Below, one piece after another: positions 58,885 through 63,818 of a stretch of 63,818 bases of DNA. The DNA comes from CAYQQQ01 sp964420125. Lineage in GTDB: Bacteria; Actinomycetota; Acidimicrobiia; Acidimicrobiales; Microtrichaceae. Position 1 is the first letter of the stretch. Each line of letters starts with the position of its first letter. The position numbers and the translations under genes were made by a program. The stretch is from positions 1-63,818 of the forward strand of contig CAYQQQ010000024.1 in NCBI GenBank assembly GCA_964420125.1, written 5' to 3'. The notes beneath the pieces were generated by a model. That model was not told where the DNA came from and ran no database searches. It was given only the letters and a program-made list of their open reading frames with translations.

Positions 58885-59480
58885 CGAGCCAGGGTCGTGT
58901 GCTTGAACTCGTTGAGCTCCGGCCAGCCGACGAGCAGGTCCACGATGCGCTCCACGGTGCGACGGGGATCGGGGTCGTCGGCCACCCCTGTGTTCAGCCT
59001 CACGAAGGCGGCGCGCTCGCCGGCGATGAAGGTGGGCACGCCCCAGACGTCGTGCTCGGCGACGGCCGCCTCGTGCTCCTTGCGGATGGTCTCCAGCGGG
59101 GTGCTCGAGGCCACGGCGGCGCGGGCGCGCTCCACATCGGCACCGGCACGCTCCAGTGCACCGTGGAGCTCGGCGGGATCGGCGAGCGAGCGGGCGCGAC
59201 GGTGGCGGAGGGCGAAGAGCTCCCGGTGGGTCGCCAGGAACGCCTCAGGCTGGCCGTCGCGCACGGCGACGCCGTACTGCAGGGCCAGCAGCCCGCTGTC
59301 GCGGTCGGGGTCGTCCCAGACGTCGGGCTCTCCCGCATCGACATGTGCCTGCCCCAGCGAGAACGGTCGGAAGTGGACCTCCCAGGGCGCACCGGCCTCC
59401 AGCGCGGCGACCAGGCGCTCGTGGACGTTGCAGGCGAAGGGGCAGCGGTAGTCGTAGGTGACGCCGAAGGGTGTGCTCAC
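58881..59480 (-). CDS. DsbA-family (FrnE-like) thioredoxin-fold protein
   Basis: A 199 aa DsbA-fold oxidoreductase. The active-site CPFAC is near residue 13 (TYDYRCPFACNVHERL), the helical insertion follows, and cis-Pro lies in VWGVPTFIAGERAAF. No signal peptide, so probably cytosolic like FrnE. GTG 59480 is chosen because it starts directly before the first beta strand; a longer start at 59531 is possible. Convergent with the EEP gene. Confidence 0.88.
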   Translation of the reverse strand: MSTPFGVTYDYRCPFACNVHERLVAALEAGAPWEVHFRPFSLGQAHVDAGEPDVWDDPDRDSGLLALQYGVAVRDGQPEAFLATHRELFALRHRRARSLADPAELHGALERAGADVERARAAVASSTPLETIRKEHEAAVAEHDVWGVPTFIAGERAAFVRLNTGVADDPDPRRTVERIVDLLVGWPELNEFKHTTLAR

Positions 59481-59666
59481 GGTGCTCGGAACCTCGCGGA
59501 TCGGGTGGCCATTCCCCGCAAGGTACCCCACTAGGTATCGAGGAGAGAAGCCGGCGGGTTTCGCCGATCAGGGCTGGCGGCCACGCGGCGTTTGGTTCAC
59601 CATGGTGTGTCGCCACCTTCGAGGTCGGCGAGCGGGAGACGGGCGGGACGGTGCGTGGGACGGTCA

Positions 59667-61049
59667 GTGGGCAGATCATCGGGTAGCCAGCGAGAGCATC
59701 GCAGCGCCGCACGCCGGCGTGGGCTGCTCGCGGCCGCCGTCGCGTTGCCCTGCCTGGTGATCCCGGTGCTGGCCGCACCCGGGTCCGGCGCACAGACCCA
59801 GGACCCGACCACCACCAGCGAGCCACCGGGCACCACCGTGCCCGGCAGCGATCCGACGGTCCCCCCGAGCACCACCCCTCCCCCACCGCCGGGCACCGAC
59901 CCCGCGCCGAGCACCACCCTGCCGGAGACCGCACCCACGTCGCCGGCACCGGGTTCGACGAGCAGCCCCCCGGTCGAGCAGGAGGCCGAGTACCGACCCG
60001 ACGACGAGCTCGCGGCCGCCCGCCTCCTCGTCCAGCAGCAGATGGCCCAGGCGGGGAACCTCCAGCAGGTGATCCAGACCCTCCGCGCCGAGATCGAAGC
60101 GGAGCTGGCGAAGCTGGACGCCCAGCTGTCGACCGCCGAGGCCACCGCCGGGACTGCGGCGCAGGCGGCCCTGGACGCCGACATCGCCCTCGAGGCGGCC
60201 GAGGCGAAGGTCGTGGACGCCGAGGCGGCGGCACGACGCTCCGAGGAGAGCGCCCGCGAGTCGATCGTCGACGCCTTCATGAGCCCGATGTCGATGCCGA
60301 CGCGGGCGCTGGAGGACCAGAACGAGGCCACCTACGCCAAGGGGCTCATCGCCTCGCGGGCGGACCACCGCGTCGAGATGGCCCAGGCTGCGGCACGCGC
60401 AGACCAGATCGCCCAACGGGCTCGAACCGATGCCGTCCAGGCGGCGGCAGCTGCCGACGAGGCGTCCGCCGCCGCTGCGGAGGCATCGATGGCGGTGAGC
60501 GAGGCTCGCACCGCCCGGCTGTGGGAGCTCGAGGACCTGGCGACGTTCACCCTTGCCCTCGCCGAGCAGACCCAGGTGCTCGGCCAGTTCGACGGCGTGC
60601 TCGAGCAGCAGGAGCTCGTGCGCATGATCGAGGCTCGCATCGCCGCCTCCCGGCCGGTCGAGAAGGCCGCCACCGTCCGCATCCCCGGCACCACCATCGA
60701 CGTGCACCACCTCCTCGCCGAACGGGTCTCGGCCATGATCGAGGCCGCCCGCCTCGACGGAGTCGCCCTCGACGGGTGGGGGTGGCGGTCCCACCAGCGC
60801 CAGATCGAGCTGCGCATCGACCACTGCGGCGCGGATCCCTACTCGGTGTACGAGGCCCCGGCCTCGTCGTGCTCGCCGCCGACGGCACGTCCGGGCAACT
60901 CGATGCACGAGCGCGGTGTGGCGATCGACTTCAAGGAGTGCGACGTCCGCTCCACCGTCTGCTACCGCTGGCTGGCCGAGCACGCCCACCTCTACGGGCT
61001 CTACAACCTCCCCTCCGAGCCCTGGCACTGGAGCACCAACGGCCGCTGA
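59667..61049 (+). CDS. Secreted coiled-coil M15 D,D-carboxypeptidase-like protein
   Basis: A ~460 aa exported protein. After a basic start and signal segment (LLAAAVALPCLVIPVLAA) comes a Thr/Pro/Ser wall-spanning linker (residues ~48-105), a long Ala/Glu/Gln-rich coiled coil (~115-330), and a C-terminal M15 (VanY/DacB-like) zinc peptidase: GWGWRSHQRQIELR, SMHERGVAIDF (metal His and Asp) and EPWHWSTNGR (metal His). It would trim peptidoglycan stem peptides; the coiled coil resembles NlpC/FtsX-partner hydrolases that are held inactive. The start is uncertain: GTG 59667 or 59655, or an ATG-less longer reading. Confidence 0.86.
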   Translation: MGRSSGSQREHRSAARRRGLLAAAVALPCLVIPVLAAPGSGAQTQDPTTTSEPPGTTVPGSDPTVPPSTTPPPPPGTDPAPSTTLPETAPTSPAPGSTSSPPVEQEAEYRPDDELAAARLLVQQQMAQAGNLQQVIQTLRAEIEAELAKLDAQLSTAEATAGTAAQAALDADIALEAAEAKVVDAEAAARRSEESARESIVDAFMSPMSMPTRALEDQNEATYAKGLIASRADHRVEMAQAAARADQIAQRARTDAVQAAAAADEASAAAAEASMAVSEARTARLWELEDLATFTLALAEQTQVLGQFDGVLEQQELVRMIEARIAASRPVEKAATVRIPGTTIDVHHLLAERVSAMIEAARLDGVALDGWGWRSHQRQIELRIDHCGADPYSVYEAPASSCSPPTARPGNSMHERGVAIDFKECDVRSTVCYRWLAEHAHLYGLYNLPSEPWHWSTNGR

Positions 61050-61114
61050 GGTTCTCACCGGATTCACACCTCCGGCCGAAGTGGCTCTGAACCCGGTGGC
61101 CGAGGCTGGCGACC

Positions 61115-62125
61115 ATGACACGACAGCTGAAGATGTGCATCATCGTCGCGGCTGCGCTGTGCGCCGCGTGCGCCCCCGGCGGGGCGGCATCCACGACCAC
61201 CACCACGACGACGACGACAGAGGTGCCACCCGGCGACGGCGACGCCCTGATCAGCCTCTCCATCCACGTCGAGGGATGGACGCTGGAGGACGACTCGGAG
61301 GCGCAGTTCGACGTGCACGTCGGCCACCTGCTCGATCTGGCCACCACGGCGCACGACGTCGGCGCGGTGCTCACCTTCGAGCTCAGCCCGGACTTCACCC
61401 GGGCGGTCACAAGGTGGGACAGCGACGTGCTCGACACCCTCACCGGACTCGGCCACGAGATCGCCATCCACGCGGACGTCGGGGGGCTGGGGACACCCAG
61501 CCTCGGGCAGATGACCGCGGAGCTCGAGTCCCAGATCGACCTCCTGGAGGCGACCGGCTACTCGACGAACCACGTCTCGGGCATCTGCTCGCGGGGGCCC
61601 TGGGTCGAGGCGGCCGTGGCGGCCGGCTTCACCTCCGTGGCCGGCGGCGTCGAGTACTGCCTCACCTCGCTGCTGCCCGAGCACGTGCCCGAGGGCTACG
61701 AGTGGGTCAGCGGGTGCGCCAACCCGGCGGTGTGCCACGGCCCGGTGCCCGTGCCGGCCGAGCAGGCGGCCTTCGGGTGGTGGGCCAGCTCCTCGGACGA
61801 CTGGATCGTGGATGCGAGCGAAGGCGACCTGTTGATCCTCACCGGACCGTTCGAAGGTCAGCTCAGCTGCTTCCAGTGGAGCGACCCGGGCCCCTGCCCC
61901 GACCAGGCCGACAACCTCGCCACGATCGAGTCCATGGTGGACGAGTACGTCGAGCTGGCCCAGACGACCGGCGCCACGACGGTGCTGCCCCTCACCGACT
62001 CCGTGGGCGGCGTGCCCGCCGAGGGGTTCCCGGAAGCGCTGTTCGCCACGATCGACACCTACGTGGACGCCGGCGTGCTGCAGTGGTCGGGGCTGCCGAG
62101 CGCCGCGGCCGGACTCGGAGCCTGA
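61115..62125 (+). CDS. Polysaccharide-deacetylase-like lipoprotein
   Basis: A 336 aa exported lipoprotein (lipobox ALCAAC, Cys ~19) with a run of nine Thr. The mature part opens LISLSIHVEGWTLED and has LGHEIAIHADVGGLG, resembling the NodB-type TIM-like barrel of polysaccharide deacetylases, but the usual metal triad (D-D and H-x3-H) is not clearly present, so it may be a non-catalytic or divergent member. Six Cys in the second half suggest disulfides. Starts 65 bp after the M15 peptidase gene. Confidence 0.75.
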   Translation: MTRQLKMCIIVAAALCAACAPGGAASTTTTTTTTTEVPPGDGDALISLSIHVEGWTLEDDSEAQFDVHVGHLLDLATTAHDVGAVLTFELSPDFTRAVTRWDSDVLDTLTGLGHEIAIHADVGGLGTPSLGQMTAELESQIDLLEATGYSTNHVSGICSRGPWVEAAVAAGFTSVAGGVEYCLTSLLPEHVPEGYEWVSGCANPAVCHGPVPVPAEQAAFGWWASSSDDWIVDASEGDLLILTGPFEGQLSCFQWSDPGPCPDQADNLATIESMVDEYVELAQTTGATTVLPLTDSVGGVPAEGFPEALFATIDTYVDAGVLQWSGLPSAAAGLGA

Positions 62126-62171
62126 GCGAGCCCGGCAGCCGATCGCGTTCCGGTCTCCCTCGCTCGACGCC

Positions 62172-62678
62172 TCAGGAGAGCTTGCACACCGTCGCCCCGC
62201 TCACCCGCACGAGCTCGCTGGGCGCCACTGGGAACACCTCCGTCCAGGTGCCGGCCGCGGCCCACACCTCGTCGTAGCCGAGCAGGGCGACATCGACGTA
62301 CACGGGAAGGGGATGCCCGATCGGTGGCACACCTCCGATCGGGAAGCCGGTGGCGGCCCGCACCGCATCTGCATCCGGCCGATGGACCCGGCTCCCGTCG
62401 GTCGCGGCGGCCAGGCTCGGCTCGTCGAGCCGCCTGTCCCCCGGGACCAGGGCCATGACCGGCTCGTCGTCGACCAGGAACACCAGCGACTTGACGATCT
62501 GGCCGACACCGACCCCGATGGCGGTCGCGGCGTCCTGCGCCGTCTTGGTGCCGGCCGGAAACGACCGCGGTTCGATGGAGAGCCCGTTCTCCCTCGCAGC
62601 GGCGACGACGGCACGGACGTTGCGGTGCATGTCGACAGTATGGCTGCGACCCATCTCGATCCCGTTGCTCGAGGTCAT
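62172..62678 (-). CDS. YbaK/EbsC-type aminoacyl-tRNA deacylase
   Basis: A 168 aa editing-domain protein related to YbaK and ProXp-ala, which hydrolyse mischarged tRNA. Features: SFPAGTKTAQDAATAIGV, the Lys in GQIVKSLVFL, VMALVPGDRRLDEPSLA, GFPIGGVPPIGH and the C-terminal VYVDVALLGYDEVWAAAG. ATG 62678 is preferred because AGGGGAG lies just upstream; internal Met starts at 62654 and 62630 would also keep the domain. Convergent with the deacetylase-like gene. Confidence 0.9.
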   Translation of the reverse strand: MTSSNGIEMGRSHTVDMHRNVRAVVAAARENGLSIEPRSFPAGTKTAQDAATAIGVGVGQIVKSLVFLVDDEPVMALVPGDRRLDEPSLAAATDGSRVHRPDADAVRAATGFPIGGVPPIGHPLPVYVDVALLGYDEVWAAAGTWTEVFPVAPSELVRVSGATVCKLS

Positions 62679-62754
62679 CCCCGACTCCCCTGGCGGGCGG
62701 CGCTGCGTGCCCATCCGTCGCACGCTCGGACGAGTGCCGGGTGGTGCGGCATCT

Positions 62755-62802
62755 CACCGTGGGTGGTGTGGACGCGTCCACGGACGCGTGGGGGTCACGG
62801 TG
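62755..62802. repeat. Palindromic repeat upstream of the DUF222 gene
   Basis: CACCGTG (62755-62761) and CACGGTG (62796-62802) bracket GACGCGTCCACGGACGCGT (62771-62789), which contains the perfect palindrome TGGACGCGTCCA (62769-62780). The 19-bp core recurs with two changes inside the DUF222 gene at 63665-63683. Confidence 0.65.
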
Positions 62803-62983
62803 GGTGCTGTGGTGGGCCATTGACAGTGGCCCCGGGGCGATGTCACACCTGTGTCATAGGCTTGGTCGAGCACAGCTCGACTGCCTGCTGAGAAGGCGGT
62901 CCTTCCAAGAGAGACCGGTGGTTGTGCGGGGATGGTCCCCGGGTTGGGTGCCGGCCGGTCGGTGGACATGTGGGAAGGCCGTC

Positions 62984-63818
62984 ATGTCGTTCGCTTCGGT
63001 GTCGTTGGCTTCGGTGGTGGAGGATCGTGTCGATGGGCAGGGTCGCGGCCCGGGTGCCCCGTTGAGCGTGCGGGCGGAGGTGCTGGAGGTGGGTCGGCGC
63101 TGGTCGGGCGCGCAGCACCGTCTGGTGGGTCTGGTGTACGTGCTGGATCGTTCGGGGGAGTGGGCGTTGGACGGGGCCCGCACGTGTGCGCATTGGGTGG
63201 CCTCGGCGTTGGATGTGGAGGTGTGCACGGCGCGGGAGTGGTTGCGGGTGGGTCGCGCGCTCGGCTCCTTGCCCGGTGTGAACGAGGCGTTCGGTGAGGG
63301 TCGGATCTCCTATGCGAAGGTGCGTCAGCTCACCCGGGTGGCGACTGCGGCCAACGAAGCGGAGCTGGTCGGGATCGCGGAGCGGACCCCGGCGGGTCGG
63401 CTGTGTGGGGCGCTGGCGCGTTGGCTGGCGCGCCATGAGGATCCTGAGGACACCGAGGAGCGTCAGCGGGCGGCTCGTAGCTTCACGTGGCGCACCGAGG
63501 CTGATGGGATGATCTCTGCGGTGCTGCGTCTGGCGCCGCCGGTGGCGGCGGTGGTGATGGCCGCGGTCGACACCTGGGTGCTGCAGCATCCCCCGGCGCC
63601 GATCACCGGCTCAGGACCAGCTGCGGGTCCCGTTGCCGGCCCGACCGCCACCGACGGTGACGGTGACGCGTCCGTGGACGCGTGTTCGTCACCGTCAGTG
63701 ACACGCTGGCCGTCGGTGGCCCAGCAGCGTGCCGACGCGCTGTTGGGGTTGGTGCAAGGCGGTGGCGCGAAGCTCGACACCGAGGTGGTGCTGCACGTGC
63801 GCGGCGATGGCTGCACCC
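62984..63818 (+). CDS. DUF222/13E12-type HNH protein, 5' part
   Basis: Open from ATG 62984 through the window end (278 codons seen). DUF222 features: VRAEVLEVGRRWSGAQ, TCAHWVASALDV, the signature WLRVGRALGSLPGVNEAF, GRISYAKVRQLTRVATAANE and TWRTEADGMISAVLRLAP. The HNH nuclease domain would lie beyond the window. Codon use differs from neighbours: many GGT, CGT, TTG and GTG codons, typical of this mobile-like, recombinogenic family. A variable Ala/Gly/Pro stretch at codons ~200-240 contains the repeat shared with the upstream flank. It is truncated by the window, not evidently broken. Confidence 0.93.
   Translation, partial: MSFASVSLASVVEDRVDGQGRGPGAPLSVRAEVLEVGRRWSGAQHRLVGLVYVLDRSGEWALDGARTCAHWVASALDVEVCTAREWLRVGRALGSLPGVNEAFGEGRISYAKVRQLTRVATAANEAELVGIAERTPAGRLCGALARWLARHEDPEDTEERQRAARSFTWRTEADGMISAVLRLAPPVAAVVMAAVDTWVLQHPPAPITGSGPAAGPVAGPTATDGDGDASVDACSSPSVTRWPSVAQQRADALLGLVQGGGAKLDTEVVLHVRGDGCT
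63660..63695. repeat. Inverted repeat inside the DUF222 gene
   Basis: ACGGTGACG (63660-63668) and CGTCACCGT (63687-63695) are perfect complements around a core that matches the upstream repeat (GACGCGTCCGTGGACGCGT, 63665-63683). In the protein it encodes the DGDGDASVDACSSPSVT segment. Confidence 0.65.

Noticed and set aside
61176..61222. Run of ACC/ACG codons (nine Thr) as a functional microsatellite
   Set aside because: It is a Thr linker after a lipobox, common in these secreted proteins; codons are mixed enough that slippage is not indicated.
62123..62165. GAGCGAG/CTCGCTC hairpin as terminator
   Set aside because: Only a 7-bp stem with a loop of about 28 nt; too weak to list as a feature.
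1..63818. CRISPR array, prophage or transposon
   Set aside because: No regularly spaced repeats, no cas, integrase or transposase genes; tandem repeats found are limited to the tig hexamers and the DUF222-linked palindromes.

Overview
This is a high-GC stretch of a bacterial chromosome. Several things point to an actinobacterium, most plausibly class Acidimicrobiia: an F420-type (LLM-class) oxidoreductase, a Mec/CysM cysteine locus, a DprE2-like SDR, a DUF222/13E12-type HNH gene, DUF2510 and DUF2804 proteins, many GTG starts and many lipoproteins with Thr/Ser/Asp-rich linkers. That assignment is inference from gene content; there is no rRNA in the window. Most genes look like ordinary chromosome. 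I see no CRISPR array, no insertion sequence with a transposase, and no prophage.

Layout. 1-8 kb: trigger factor (tig) with a His-Asp repeat tail, tRNA-Pro, then secreted proteins (lipoprotein, parallel beta-helix lipoprotein, DUF1996 protein, cupredoxin lipoprotein), an acyl-CoA carboxylase beta chain fused to a biotinyl domain, and tRNA-Gly. 8-16 kb: a DUF3558-like lipoprotein, an F420-type oxidoreductase, a 974-residue flavoprotein joining a CrtI/RetSat-like half to a GltD/DPD-like NAD(P)H:Fe-S:FAD half, a TetR regulator divergent from a second CrtI-like flavoprotein, a frameshifted epoxide hydrolase, and msrB. 16-22 kb: DprE2-like SDR, a DrrAB-type exporter, a site-2 protease with CBS domains, an unrecognised membrane protein, and tRNA-Arg, -His and -Lys. 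22-32 kb: a lipoprotein divergent from an OmpR/HK pair, a 1904-residue secreted multidomain protein, a frame-disrupted hemerythrin-like remnant, and an AIM24 protein. 32-42 kb: sulfatase, MpaB-like oxygenase, glutaminyl cyclase, RNA m5U methyltransferase, rpe, a CAP-domain lipoprotein, clpP, tRNA-Leu, purU, an esterase and a D-threonine-aldolase-like PLP enzyme. 42-48 kb: rdgB-rph-MBL-murI-(lipoprotein)-cysM-mec on the minus strand, in the order known from Mycobacterium tuberculosis but without cysO, followed by divergent smpB. 48-58 kb: a GGDEF-EAL protein, a beta-CASP nuclease, a DUF2804 protein, a three-gene RR-HK-hypothetical operon, an APH-like kinase and a PLDc_N protein. 57.5-58 kb: a structured intergenic element with a 12-residue mini-ORF. 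58-63.8 kb: EEP-family lipoprotein, DsbA-like protein, M15 peptidase with a coiled coil, a deacetylase-like lipoprotein, a YbaK-like deacylase, and a truncated DUF222/HNH gene flanked by a related palindromic repeat.

Two signals run across or stand out from the gene list. First, 21 genes on both strands have a TANNNT (-10-like) hexamer ending only 6-9 nt before the start codon, which is what leaderless transcription looks like; I used it to choose several starts. Second, the mini-ORF at 57650-57688 has the opposite design: a 16-nt Shine-Dalgarno able to pair with the whole actinobacterial 16S 3' tail, a stop codon in the loop of a perfect hairpin, and a downstream strand that can sequester the Shine-Dalgarno. 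This is my best candidate for an undescribed regulatory element.
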